A stretch of DNA of 32,980 nt from a virus. The DNA lies in the IMG/VR virus record IMGVR_UViG_3300034106_000815, positions 1 to 32,980 of that record; one strand, written 5' to 3'. A model generated the notes under the pieces. That model was not told the origin of the DNA and searched no databases. It saw only the letters and a program-made list of their open reading frames with translations. How positions within the stretch are numbered: position 1 is the stretch's first letter; each line of letters starts with the position of its first letter. Shown here piece after piece: positions 7,236 through 15,277 of this stretch. The position numbers were made by a program, and so were the translations under genes.

Positions 7236-8201
7236 TTAGGAAGTCACAAGGTCTGCTGCCAAACCGTGAGCGTTCTCAGCCAGAACCTTCAGACCCCACT
7301 CGACGATCAGCATACGCTTTTCAGCGTCGCCGGTCTTAGCAAGTTCGACCTGCTGGTACGGACGAAGAACAACCATCTTCGCGTAATCGGGATCGATCAC
7401 GAAGGCGTCACGCTCGCGCTGGAAGCGGTTGGGGACCACTTGCACGTTGCCGAAATCCGACACATAAATGTCGGCAGCACCGATGATGGTGGCAGGGCGC
7501 GCACCGCCGTCGATGTTGAAACGCGAAGAAGCGATACCGGCAAAGCCAGAAACACGCTGCTTGTTGACCGGGCCGGTCATCAAGATTTTGGGCGTGCCGC
7601 CTTGAGTCCAAACCTTCTGAATCACATTCTTGAGAATGGTTTCCGTGAAGGTACGCACGGTCCCGTCAGTACGGCCCAGCGTGGGCAGAGTCGTATAAGT
7701 CGGGTTAACGCCGTTCGTGGTGTCATAGTCCACGTTGGTCTTGATGAAGGCTTGCAGCGAGGCGCTAGTGCGAGCAGCAGTGGTGCTACCAGAGGTGGTA
7801 CCAGCGTTGTTCAGCATTGCGAACTCTTGATCGCGCTTCAGCTCAGAACTGCGCTTTGCAATCTGATACGCAACCTCAGAGCGCCGACCAGCCTTGTTCA
7901 CCACCTCTTCGGTGTTGGACAGGACGATGGTCTTGCGCGAGATCTGCGCATAGTTTTGCAGACGCACAGTTGCCGTCACAGAGTCGAAGGACGTAACGTC
8001 ATCACCCTCAAGCTGTGCGTTAGCAGCAGCAGCGGCCAGAGTGTCAGTCTGCCACTCATAGAGAGTGTTGGTCACGTTCTCACGGCCAATGTTGGACATG
8101 AAAGGCGTTTCTTCGGGTGCAATGTTGGTGATGACATTGCTCAGATCTTCACGAATACCCTTTGCAGAGTAAGTGGTGAAGGTATTGGTCACGATAGCCA
8201 T
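7236..8201 (-). CDS. Major capsid protein (SU10-like, DUF5309)
   Basis: This 321-aa protein matches the DUF5309/SU10 major capsid family with the HK97 fold. It starts MAIVTNTFTTYSAKGIREDL and has the telling phrases NIAPEETPFMSNIGRE, LYEWQTDTLAA and GDDVTSFDSVTATVRLQNYA early on. The middle (AYQIAKRSSELKRDQEFAML) is the spine helix. The C-terminal part has QVVPNRFQRERDAFVIDPDY and MLIVEWGLKVLAENAHGLA. A GAGGT ribosome site precedes the ATG. It lies directly downstream of the scaffold and upstream of a strong terminator, as expected for the most abundant virion protein. Confidence 0.93.
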   Translation of the reverse strand: MAIVTNTFTTYSAKGIREDLSNVITNIAPEETPFMSNIGRENVTNTLYEWQTDTLAAAAANAQLEGDDVTSFDSVTATVRLQNYAQISRKTIVLSNTEEVVNKAGRRSEVAYQIAKRSSELKRDQEFAMLNNAGTTSGSTTAARTSASLQAFIKTNVDYDTTNGVNPTYTTLPTLGRTDGTVRTFTETILKNVIQKVWTQGGTPKILMTGPVNKQRVSGFAGIASSRFNIDGGARPATIIGAADIYVSDFGNVQVVPNRFQRERDAFVIDPDYAKMVVLRPYQQVELAKTGDAEKRMLIVEWGLKVLAENAHGLAADLVTS

Positions 8202-8209
8202 GATTTACC

Positions 8210-9208
8210 TCATTTCAAAAGAAGTTCAATTGCGGAGGCCGCATCTTCGACGCGACCCGTTTTGGCAAGACGCTGTTTTGCTCGAACACTATCGCTCATC
8301 TGTGAAACCCTCCCCGCTGCTCCAGGCTTGGCAGGTCTGGGTCCGTTGTTCGTAACCGGCTTGATGACTTGGCGCTTGGCCTGCATCTGATCGTAAAGCG
8401 CCGCCTTACGAAGAGCCAGAACTACACGGTGGTCATAAATGTTCCCAAGTTCTTGAGGTGTAAATCCCATCTTCTGACCGAATTCGATCAGCATGGTTTT
8501 CTCGGCCTTGGCCTTGGCCGGGTCTTTCCATGACGGAACCGCTTCAAGCAATGCATGCGACTCCTTGACCTTGACGGTCTGAAGTTGCTTGACTTGCTCT
8601 TCCTGCGCGATCTGAAATAGGCGCTGCTGTTCAGCATCAATAGCAGCAGCCCGCTCCTTGTTGTCGCGCATCACCTCGCGCTGCCGCACATACTCGATGG
8701 GGTCTTCACGGTAAAGACGATCCCAATCAATCTGTGGCTCGGCAGCAGCCTTCACTTGCTCACTTAACGCACCTAACAACTGAGCATATTGCTCTCGCTC
8801 GGCCCGAATCGCTTGCAACTCAACTTCGGCAGCTTTACGCACCTCGGCCACTTGCTGCGTCTTTCGGGTGTAATCCTGAGTCCTCGAATAGCCCTTCTGA
8901 AGTTCATCCAAGCTAACCTCGATCTCCTTACCGTCAACCTTGACGGTGAAGACTTGGGGCTTGTCGTCCTCCTGGGTGTCTTCTTCTAACTCGGATTGTT
9001 CGCCATCAGTCTCTTCGCTGGATGCGTCTTCAGTATCCAGAGAATCATCAGATAGCGCCGCAGTCTCCTCCTCATCGGATGAAGACTCTTGCGTCCCGCC
9101 GCCGTCCTGTTGTCCCTCTTCGGGCAGTATTGCTGCGAGTGCTTGGACCGCTTGGTCCATATTCATGGGGCCAGATGGCGCACTTGCCTGGGGCGTGGGT
9201 GCATTCAT
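8210..9208 (-). CDS. Capsid scaffolding protein
   Basis: This 332-aa protein has scaffold architecture. Residues 30-85 are very acidic and disordered (SSSDEEETAALSDDSLDTED). Residues about 86-110 form a small conserved segment (VFTVKVDGKEIEVSLDELQK, then GYSRTQDYTRKT). A long charged helical part follows (about 111-225), with LYREDPIEYVRQREVMRDNK in it. The last 60 residues are basic (PRPAKPGAAGRVSQMSD, VRAKQRLAKTGR), suited to binding the inside of the capsid shell. It stops nine bases before the capsid gene. The length is close to that of P22 gp8 (303 aa). Confidence 0.88.
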   Translation of the reverse strand: MNAPTPQASAPSGPMNMDQAVQALAAILPEEGQQDGGGTQESSSDEEETAALSDDSLDTEDASSEETDGEQSELEEDTQEDDKPQVFTVKVDGKEIEVSLDELQKGYSRTQDYTRKTQQVAEVRKAAEVELQAIRAEREQYAQLLGALSEQVKAAAEPQIDWDRLYREDPIEYVRQREVMRDNKERAAAIDAEQQRLFQIAQEEQVKQLQTVKVKESHALLEAVPSWKDPAKAKAEKTMLIEFGQKMGFTPQELGNIYDHRVVLALRKAALYDQMQAKRQVIKPVTNNGPRPAKPGAAGRVSQMSDSVRAKQRLAKTGRVEDAASAIELLLK

Positions 9209-9221
9209 TGGTCAAATTCCT

Positions 9222-9479
9222 TTATTTGTTTTGAACCCGCTCAATGGCGCGCTGCGCCACCTTGCCGTTATCAATCACCTTTGTCAATTCGGTTCTCAAG
9301 TTGTCAATGGCCTTGAGCATTGCCCAGCACTGTTCGCGCTTGGTAGTCTCTTCTGCCCTCGTTGACTTGAAAACCCAAAGCTGATCGTTCTCCAGTTTCG
9401 TCAGCGCAGCAACCAAAGTCTCGTCCTCTAGTATCTGCTGCGCCTTCCTTCCTTTCCTTACTGCTTCTTCATCACTCAT
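9222..9479 (-). CDS. Small helical protein between portal and scaffold
   Basis: This is an 85-aa all-helical charged protein (MSDEEAVRKGRKAQQILEDE, later AMLKAIDNLRTELTKVIDNG). Small proteins of this kind often lie between portal and scaffold genes in podovirus-type phages, and their role is generally unknown. The start overlaps the portal stop by ATGA. The charged and coil-like composition would suit a scaffold partner or a head accessory factor, but nothing in the sequence identifies one. Confidence 0.65.
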   Translation of the reverse strand: MSDEEAVRKGRKAQQILEDETLVAALTKLENDQLWVFKSTRAEETTKREQCWAMLKAIDNLRTELTKVIDNGKVAQRAIERVQNK

Positions 9480-11674
9480 TGAGCCATTCCATTTAGGTTG
9501 ATTGGTACAGGCTGCATCTGCTGCGCCTGCGCTGCCTGCACAGCAGATTGCACGATGGCGCTCTGCTGACGCATTGCCTCACGGTCCATATTCTGCGCTG
9601 CCATCAATTCGGCATTGCTGATCTGGGTGCCATACTTTAATTCAAGCTCGTATTTTTTCAAGAGGAAATCCTGAGCCAGTTGATCGCGCCGGTAATCGTC
9701 GTCGCGCATCATCTCCTCGCGCTTCAATTCCAACTCGGCAGCTTTCTTCTGGATGTCAGCTTGAATGGCTTCAGCCTGCACCCCCGCCAATACCTCCTCG
9801 GGCGTCGGCTTTGGCTCTGCCTGCGGCACTTGAAAGTCGGCTGGCACCATCTGGAAATACTGCGACGCATCCTTGAACCCTGACAACTCGACCACCTTCT
9901 GCAAGGTGCGCGAATACATCTGAGGCGTTACCAAAGGATTGCTCAATCCAAGCTGGCCGACGATCTGCTCCTGCTTCTGCAAAACCATCATCATGGCCTG
10001 CAAACGCTCATTGACATCGCCATTACCAAGGCCAACATTGACCGCCACATCCATCGATGCATCCCAGCCGCGAGGATCAATTGCAATCCACTGGTTGCGC
10101 AGCCGCACCATGCGGGGCTTGTCTTGGTGAGTGGTCAGCAGATACAGGATGCCCTTAAAGAGCTTCTTCATGCCCTCGGCCATGATCCGCGCAGTCAACT
10201 CAAGGCGGCTCTGGCTTGCGCTAATCGTTGCCGCCACAGCCGCCTTGGTAGACGACTGCAAGGCATCAGCATTCAAACCCATCGCGGCCTTGCTCATGCC
10301 GGTGCGGTCTTCCTTGACCTGATCCATGTACTCCAACATCGAGTAACCGGCCTGCCCGACGAATGGCTGTGCCAAAGGCTGCACCATCCCAGGGGCGCGC
10401 ATCCGAATCACTGCGCCGGTTTCGTTGTTCAGCACATCGTCAATGTTGACCTGCCCCTCGACTATCGCAGTGCGAGGATGGATAGATTGCGCCAATGAAT
10501 CAAGGGTGTTGCGCAGAACCTGCGACTTGATCTCTTGAATGTCGTGCGTGATGTCGAACACGCTCATCGCCTCGATGGGCGAAGTATGAGGCTCAGGATC
10601 AAACGGGAAATCGACAAACGGGATGTAAGACGCTGGCAGGTTGCGCACCATCTTATAGCTCGATCCCATGCAGCAGAGCTTGCGCAATTCGGGCAATCCG
10701 TCATTGTCGTAATCGACGCGGATATACGCCTCGACGTACAGCAGCCGGCGCTGCATCGGGTTCATGGAGTCATTGGACCCCATCGTCGTGGACAGAGGCT
10801 GACGCGCCAGATACTCGTCATTCGTATCCAAGTCAGTTGAGGAGATGTTTGGCTCAATCTCCTCCATGTCGTAGCCCATCTGGAGCAGCTCGCCAACCGT
10901 CAGCATCTGACGATGGGCAATGACTCCAGCCTCCTCAAACGACCTCGCACGCCGGTCAATAATCAACTCTTCAGGCGGCACCGCCATGATGCGGATACGG
11001 CCATCGCGCAGCACCCGCTTGATCTGCACATCGTGCAGCATCGGCAGAGGCGGCACCGCTACGCCAGCAGCTTGCGCCTGGGCTTCTACTGCCGCAATCT
11101 GCTCCTGCGATATCGCAGGGTCCGGGTAGGACATCACAATCTTGACCTCGGCGTCCTCCTGCATCAGCACTTGGACGGTCTGGTCATCCAGACCCGAGTA
11201 ATCCTCAATCCGCACCTCGGCGGTTTCTTCCCACCAATACTTAGCAATCCCGCACTTGCGTACCAGCGCATCCTTGAAGATCGCGTAGGACTGCATGAAA
11301 CCATTGTTGTCAGACGAGAACACATAGTTCGCATAGTCCGTCGCCTGCTGGGCACTGGCTTCGTCCTCCGGCCCGCGTGGCACAAACTCAACCACGTTCT
11401 CGCTTGAAAAGAACACCTTCATCAAGCTCGGCATCATCGCGCTTACCGTGTCGCGCACCTCCATCGCCACGACCTGCGAGCGGCCATCTTCCTCGTTGCC
11501 AAAGGGATCGCCCCGGTAATACTCGGTGCCCTTGGCTCGGATAGGAGAGATGTCCGAGTCAATGTAGGACACCGCGTCAGTCAACTCGCCGTTGATGATC
11601 GATTGCAGTTCGGCATCGTCCATCGGCTCGGGAGCGACCATATCAACTGACAAAGGAATGTCGTTCATGTTCAT
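9476..11674 (-). CDS. Portal protein (P22-type)
   Basis: This 732-aa protein is close in length to P22 gp1 (725 aa) and matches P22-type portals in style. Characteristic parts are KGTEYYRGDPFGNEEDGRSQ and VRDTVSAMMPSLMKVFFSSE near the N-terminus, the wing-domain phrase DALVRKCGIAKYWWEE, and IRIMAVPPEELIIDRRARSF. The stem/crown core includes YIPFVDFPFDPEPHTSPIEA and MSVFDITHDIQEIKSQVLRN. The last 100 residues form a long helical, Gln-rich barrel-like tail (AVQAAQAQQMQPVPINLNGM). It forms the dodecameric DNA gate and docks the terminase. Two in-frame ATGs, at 11674 and 11668, could both serve as start. Confidence 0.93.
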   Translation of the reverse strand: MNMNDIPLSVDMVAPEPMDDAELQSIINGELTDAVSYIDSDISPIRAKGTEYYRGDPFGNEEDGRSQVVAMEVRDTVSAMMPSLMKVFFSSENVVEFVPRGPEDEASAQQATDYANYVFSSDNNGFMQSYAIFKDALVRKCGIAKYWWEETAEVRIEDYSGLDDQTVQVLMQEDAEVKIVMSYPDPAISQEQIAAVEAQAQAAGVAVPPLPMLHDVQIKRVLRDGRIRIMAVPPEELIIDRRARSFEEAGVIAHRQMLTVGELLQMGYDMEEIEPNISSTDLDTNDEYLARQPLSTTMGSNDSMNPMQRRLLYVEAYIRVDYDNDGLPELRKLCCMGSSYKMVRNLPASYIPFVDFPFDPEPHTSPIEAMSVFDITHDIQEIKSQVLRNTLDSLAQSIHPRTAIVEGQVNIDDVLNNETGAVIRMRAPGMVQPLAQPFVGQAGYSMLEYMDQVKEDRTGMSKAAMGLNADALQSSTKAAVAATISASQSRLELTARIMAEGMKKLFKGILYLLTTHQDKPRMVRLRNQWIAIDPRGWDASMDVAVNVGLGNGDVNERLQAMMMVLQKQEQIVGQLGLSNPLVTPQMYSRTLQKVVELSGFKDASQYFQMVPADFQVPQAEPKPTPEEVLAGVQAEAIQADIQKKAAELELKREEMMRDDDYRRDQLAQDFLLKKYELELKYGTQISNAELMAAQNMDREAMRQQSAIVQSAVQAAQAQQMQPVPINLNGMAQ

Positions 11675-11678
11675 GATT

Positions 11679-11933
11679 TCACCATTTCACCTTATTGGCC
11701 CAATACGCGGCGCTCATCTTACCCTTTGCAATGTTCTTCGCGTGCCGCGCCTTGAAGGCTTCATTCCTCTTCGTACCCTCTGGCGAGCCAGATACACCCT
11801 GCTGACCAAAGCGAATGAGCTTCACATCCTCGCCGGTCTTCGCCAACACAGCATGGCTCTTCGTCGGATGCGAGGGAGTGCGCTTAGGCTTGTTGTAGCC
11901 AGAAAAGGTTTCAGAACCGCGCTTGATCGTCAT
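11679..11933 (-). CDS. Small basic conserved phage protein
   Basis: This 84-aa very basic protein contains KRTPSHPTKSHAVLAKTGED and the ending RHAKNIAKGKMSAAYWANKV, a pattern I recognise from many short phage genes next to portal and terminase. No function is established for it to my knowledge. The charge suggests DNA or RNA binding, possibly at the packaging stage. It overlaps the glycosyltransferase gene by ATGA and ends four bases before the portal start. Confidence 0.75.
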   Translation of the reverse strand: MTIKRGSETFSGYNKPKRTPSHPTKSHAVLAKTGEDVKLIRFGQQGVSGSPEGTKRNEAFKARHAKNIAKGKMSAAYWANKVKW

Positions 11934-12631
11934 TTCTTACCCCCAAACCACATATCTGCATACTCTGGCCGATGCGACATGATCCAAGGCATCGACGCAT
12001 CAGTCAATGCCTGGGCATCCATCCCGGTTGATGCAGACCCGACATGATGGACATATGACCTCGAAAGGAAGTGGTGATACCCAGCCTTCTCCAGATCCAT
12101 ACAGTGAACATCATCCGAATACCAATTAAGAGGAGGAAACTTCGCCGCCTGCCACGCGCTGCGCGTAATTACGCCAAATATGGGAGAAACCGCCTTCATC
12201 GGCAAAATGTATTCCTCCCACGGAAACTTGAAAAACTCAACTTTCTCGTTGTAAGGATTACTCCTCACATTCTGCATAGGCCGAGCAGCATCGCACCTCG
12301 CGCAAACCCAGCCTACATAGTCGCCATACTCGTCAGCAATGACGTTCAAGTCCTCCAGCAAAACGCTCACGCTCGTCGGCGTCAGAACAACGTCATCATT
12401 GGCAGCAATCACAGCATCGCATCCGTCAGCAAAAGCCGCGTCAATCACCTCGTTGTAGTCCTCTCCAAAGCTGCGAGCCGCGCCGCGAAGCTGAACATAC
12501 ACATCCTGCCTGGGCTTATCAATCGGCGTCCTCAAGTACACCGGCACCTTCGGTGCATACTCTCGGCAACTGGCAAGCATCACCGGCAGACACCTACCCG
12601 TAACGCTCGCCACTGCAATCGAAATCTTCAT
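11930..12631 (-). CDS. Second GT-A type glycosyltransferase-like protein
   Basis: This 233-aa protein begins with a GT-A-like strand (MKISIAVASVTGRCLPVMLA). It has GCDAVIAANDDVVLTPTSV, where N-D-D is the probable metal site, and a C-terminal acidic motif in LNWYSDDVHCMDLEKAGYHH followed by YVHHVGSAS. The overall plan matches the glycosyltransferase at 6221-6880, including the closing H-x-VG, but the two differ too much to be a recent duplication. It sits between small packaging-region genes and the portal. No strong ribosome site precedes the ATG, and a hairpin lies just upstream. The substrate is unknown. Confidence 0.75.
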   Translation of the reverse strand: MKISIAVASVTGRCLPVMLASCREYAPKVPVYLRTPIDKPRQDVYVQLRGAARSFGEDYNEVIDAAFADGCDAVIAANDDVVLTPTSVSVLLEDLNVIADEYGDYVGWVCARCDAARPMQNVRSNPYNEKVEFFKFPWEEYILPMKAVSPIFGVITRSAWQAAKFPPLNWYSDDVHCMDLEKAGYHHFLSRSYVHHVGSASTGMDAQALTDASMPWIMSHRPEYADMWFGGKK

Positions 12632-12643
12632 TTATTAGCCGTC

Positions 12644-12669
12644 TTATCGTTTTTCGATAACTTCGATAA
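12644..12669 (-). repeat. CGATAA hairpin with extra direct copy
   Basis: The sequence TTATCG-TTTTT-CGATAA (12644-12660) is a perfect six-base inverted repeat with a five-base loop, followed by another CGATAA at 12664-12669. It lies between the 56-aa gene and the glycosyltransferase start, where a ribosome site would be expected. No U-tract follows, so it is not a normal terminator. It could modulate translation. Confidence 0.45.
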
Positions 12670-12671
12670 TC

Positions 12672-12842
12672 TTACTTTTTAGCCGATTTGGGCGGCTTGG
12701 CGGTCTTCGCCGCAGCCTTAAATGCCTTCGACGTAGGCGCTCCAGGCGATCCCGGCTTCCTCATCTTCTCGCCGGAACCCTCCTCGATGCGCTTTCTCTT
12801 GCTATGAATGTTGGCGTACAAGCCAGCGGGCTTATTCTTCAT
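12672..12842 (-). CDS. 56-aa basic conserved phage protein
   Basis: The protein begins MKNKPAGLYANIHSKRKRIE at the ATG at 12842 and continues EGSGEKMRKPGSPGAPTSKA, ending in a Lys/Ala tail (FKAAAKTAKPPKSAKK). The GLYANIH, KRKRI and GSGEKMRKPGSPGAP phrases recur in short phage proteins encoded beside terminase or portal genes, often described as hypothetical. It overlaps the Cys-rich gene by 11 bases. It is likely a nucleic-acid-binding or virion-associated peptide. A longer upstream extension in the same frame is only a shadow of the Cys-rich gene. Confidence 0.75.
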   Translation of the reverse strand: MKNKPAGLYANIHSKRKRIEEGSGEKMRKPGSPGAPTSKAFKAAAKTAKPPKSAKK

Positions 12843-13299
12843 AATCCTCGCCCTCCATCTTGGCGTTCTCCTTGCCCATGTATTCCTCGTCTTCGCCCTC
12901 TTCGTCCTCGTAATCCTCATCCTCCTTGGCAACCCAAGCCCGGCAGGTACGCAAGGCGGCGCACTTGAAGTCAAAGATCTCGCAGTACCCCAGATCGCCT
13001 GCCTCAATCGTCGCCCAAGGATCGCCCTCAGACCCCACACCCTTGGCAATGCACTGAAGCATTTGTGGCGAACGATTAAACGCGGCGCAGTTACCGCAGC
13101 GAGCAGTCTTCGCCTCATCGGTACTCACATCCCACTCATTCGCCATCTCGCGCCAGAAACCCGAGTTCGGCAATTTCGGGTTCTCGGGGCCGTAATTCGC
13201 AGAATCAATGGCCTCGCCACGATTCTTCAGATTGAGCGTAATGTCCTGCGTTGCTCGCGGGCAGGACATCATTTCCATTTCCATCTCGGTTGCCATCAT
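12832..13299 (-). CDS. Cysteine-cluster protein, possible Fe-S or zinc protein
   Basis: This 155-aa protein has an ordered set of cysteines, C68 and C71 in ARCGNCAAFNRSP, C83, C106 in LGYCEIF, C113 and C119 in FKCAALRTCRAW. The spacing is compatible with a high-potential iron-sulphur protein or a zinc fold. It ends in a very acidic tail (KEDEDYEDEEGEDEEY). I recall similar proteins in other phages between terminase and portal, but no established function. The start has two adjacent ATGs (13299, 13296), and the first overlaps the previous stop as ATGA. Confidence 0.75.
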   Translation of the reverse strand: MMATEMEMEMMSCPRATQDITLNLKNRGEAIDSANYGPENPKLPNSGFWREMANEWDVSTDEAKTARCGNCAAFNRSPQMLQCIAKGVGSEGDPWATIEAGDLGYCEIFDFKCAALRTCRAWVAKEDEDYEDEEGEDEEYMGKENAKMEGEDYEE

Positions 13300-13463
13300 T
13301 TACCCCTTTTCATCGGTTTGCTCTTGCCGGCCTCAGATAAGGCAATCGCTACGGCTTGGCGTGGGTTCTTCACAACCTTGCCGCTACCACCAGAATGCAG
13401 CTTCCCGGCTTTGTATTCACGCATAACAGATCCAATCTTCTTCTCGGCTTTAGTCATCTTCAT
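13296..13463 (-). CDS. DUF6496 family small basic protein
   Basis: This 55-aa protein reads MKMTKAEKKIGSVMREYKAG, then KLHSGGSGKVVKNPRQAVAI, then ALSEAGKSKPMKRGK. The pattern K-x-(I/V)-G-x-VM-x-EYKAG-x-LHSG followed by QAVAIALSEA is that of DUF6496, a small family common in bacteria and phages, of unknown function. AAGGGG lies eight bases before the ATG. It ends by an ATGA overlap with the Cys-rich gene, so it is part of the terminase-to-portal run. Confidence 0.85.
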   Translation of the reverse strand: MKMTKAEKKIGSVMREYKAGKLHSGGSGKVVKNPRQAVAIALSEAGKSKPMKRGK

Positions 13464-13491
13464 GGTTTACCCCTTGAATTGGAAACACCCA

Positions 13492-14928
13492 CTATGCTAC
13501 CCGAGGAATGTTCCGACGCAAAGGCTGATTCCACTTCCCAGCCATGCTAGACCCATACGCCCCAATCACCGCGTCACTTGCAAACGTCAAGCAAAACGCA
13601 TCAGCACGGTCAGGCGATGGCAAACCCCGCTTCCTAATCTCGTCCTTCCCCTCAATCTGTATCTTCCCGCTGCTGGTGAAGCTGTAACGCACCGTCGCCA
13701 GTTCAGCCACCAAGGATTCATCCTTGGGCAACCAGCAGTCACGCGCCTCAAGCCACGCCTTGGCCTTGTGCCAAAGCTCGGCCTTCAGATTCCTATACGT
13801 CGTGCCCATCGCGGGCGACTCGGACACGTTGATGCCGCGAGCCGGCAAACCCAATTCCCGCAACCGATCCACCACGCCAGCGCCCAGGCCAATGCTGTCT
13901 ACCAGAATCTCCCTAGGTTTCTGATTCGGCATCAGCGCCTCATACTCCGCGACAACCGCGCCAGTTAACTGCATCAGGTCAAGATTCTTCCAAGTCTTAA
14001 TCGGCTCAATCACAGCATTGCCCTGACGCTTGCATAGCGCGCTCTTGTCGCTGCCAAACCTCGCAACGTCCAAACCCCACACAATCGGCGCATGTTGGCT
14101 GGCGCTCACATCCCGTGACATCGCCATCTCCAGCAACTCCATCGGTATCACCGTGTCGTCGTCCGACCTCGGGAACTCGCCAAGTACGCGAATCCTGTAA
14201 GCATTGCTCTCCTCGCCGTAACGTACCTTCATCTCATCCAAGTACGCCTTGGACACCCTCGGAGAGTCCTCGCAGCTTACGCGCATCGTCACCCAGTCAC
14301 CCGAGAGGCGGTTATGCGTGTCGTAGAAAAACCCGCTAGACCTCACAGGGTTGCCCAGCAGTAACGTCATCGCGGAATGACCAGACATCGAGCCAGCAGC
14401 AGCCTCGAAAACCTGCTCAGGTATGCCGCTTGCCTCGTCGGCCACCAGCATCACATTCTCGCTATGGACACCTTGCAAGGCCTCGGGCTGCTCGGCTCGG
14501 GATGTCCTGGCAGATATAAACGCCTCGTTATTAGCGTCCTTCATCTCGATGCGGTCCTGCTTGACCTCCAGTTGCTCCGCAAGCAAAGGCGGTAGCACCT
14601 TGCACCAGCGTTTGACCTCCGCGAAAAGCGCGTCATACAACTGGCTGCTCGTCGGTGCCGTTACGACAACCTTCACCGGGAAACGCAAGAACAGATACCA
14701 AATCATCGCCCAGGCGGCAGCGGTTGACTTGCCTACGCCGTGACCACTACGCACACTGATGCGCCTGCTGCCACTGGCAATGTGATTTAGAAACTCAACC
14801 TGCCACTCGTCCGGCTTGGTGTTGAGCACCTCGCGCACGAAGAGTACCGGGTTTGTCTTGTATCGCTTGACGAACTCGACAAAAGGGTTTTGCTCTAGCG
14901 CGATTTCAGAATTTTTTTGGCTGGGCAC
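13492..14928 (-). CDS. terL: Terminase large subunit (TerL)
   Basis: This 478-aa packaging motor has a clear ATPase: Walker A SGHGVGKS at residues 61-68, VVVTAPTSSQ as motif before it couples, and Walker B VMLVADEA at 159-166. The RNase H-fold nuclease has D287 in WGLDVARFGSDKSA, D344 in ILVDSIGLGAGVVDRL and D443 in SPDRADAFCL. It docks on the portal, cuts concatemers and pumps DNA. The start is GTG at 14928; no in-frame ATG occurs before the Walker A motif. The ribosome site is weak, and the leader immediately upstream is an extreme C-rich tract in the RNA. Confidence 0.95.
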   Translation of the reverse strand: MPSQKNSEIALEQNPFVEFVKRYKTNPVLFVREVLNTKPDEWQVEFLNHIASGSRRISVRSGHGVGKSTAAAWAMIWYLFLRFPVKVVVTAPTSSQLYDALFAEVKRWCKVLPPLLAEQLEVKQDRIEMKDANNEAFISARTSRAEQPEALQGVHSENVMLVADEASGIPEQVFEAAAGSMSGHSAMTLLLGNPVRSSGFFYDTHNRLSGDWVTMRVSCEDSPRVSKAYLDEMKVRYGEESNAYRIRVLGEFPRSDDDTVIPMELLEMAMSRDVSASQHAPIVWGLDVARFGSDKSALCKRQGNAVIEPIKTWKNLDLMQLTGAVVAEYEALMPNQKPREILVDSIGLGAGVVDRLRELGLPARGINVSESPAMGTTYRNLKAELWHKAKAWLEARDCWLPKDESLVAELATVRYSFTSSGKIQIEGKDEIRKRGLPSPDRADAFCLTFASDAVIGAYGSSMAGKWNQPLRRNIPRVA

Positions 14929-15277
14929 TTTTTACCGCGATGGGGAGTGGGGGGGGAGGGGTAAGCGATTATGGTGCAGGATTATGCGGTTTCGGTCGGC
15001 GTTTGGCTACGCCACCGTCGCCCCCGTCGCCTCGCGGCCCGGGGGGGGGGATCTGCGCGTACCGAGCCAGCGAGGCCGGTTGCCAGCGCGTCCTGCGCGT
15101 GCTGTGGACAAGTCGGCGCGTCTGCGCGGCTGCGCGTACTCTCCTAAGTTGTTGATTTCATTGGTTACTTACACCTAGCTTACAGAATGCAGTTCGCACG
15201 ATCTCCATTATGTTAAGTCGATCAGCGTTTGCGCGTACCGTTTTGCCTGTTTTTTGTGCAGCGCGAGCGTGAAATGC
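14929..15277. other. Non-coding GC-rich region between terS and terL; candidate origin or cos/pac site
   Basis: No believable gene lies in these 349 bases. They hold a G-rich tract at 14942-14961 (GGGG-AGT-G8-A-GGGG) able to form a quadruplex, a ten-G run at 15041-15050 after CCC, and six perfect GCGCGT words at 15055, 15086, 15095, 15116, 15132 and 15231, three of them within TGCGCGTAC. A DnaA-like TGTGGACAA sits at 15103, and an AT-richer patch at about 15143-15185. Position beside terS suits a packaging site; the DnaA sites suit an origin. Confidence 0.5.

Noticed and set aside
7227-8390. Long plus-strand reading frame opposite the capsid and scaffold genes
   Set aside because: It is antisense to two clear structural genes, has no ribosome site or family likeness, and reads as shadow composition.
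12808-13968. 386-codon plus-strand frame opposite the Cys-rich, DUF6496 and terL genes
   Set aside because: The opposite strand carries conserved motifs, including the TerL nuclease residues; the frame is a by-product of GC bias.
14940-15155. Plus-strand frame in the terS-terL gap as a gene
   Set aside because: Its Gly/Arg/Pro composition follows the G-runs, there is no ribosome site, and it opposes the direction of the surrounding genes.
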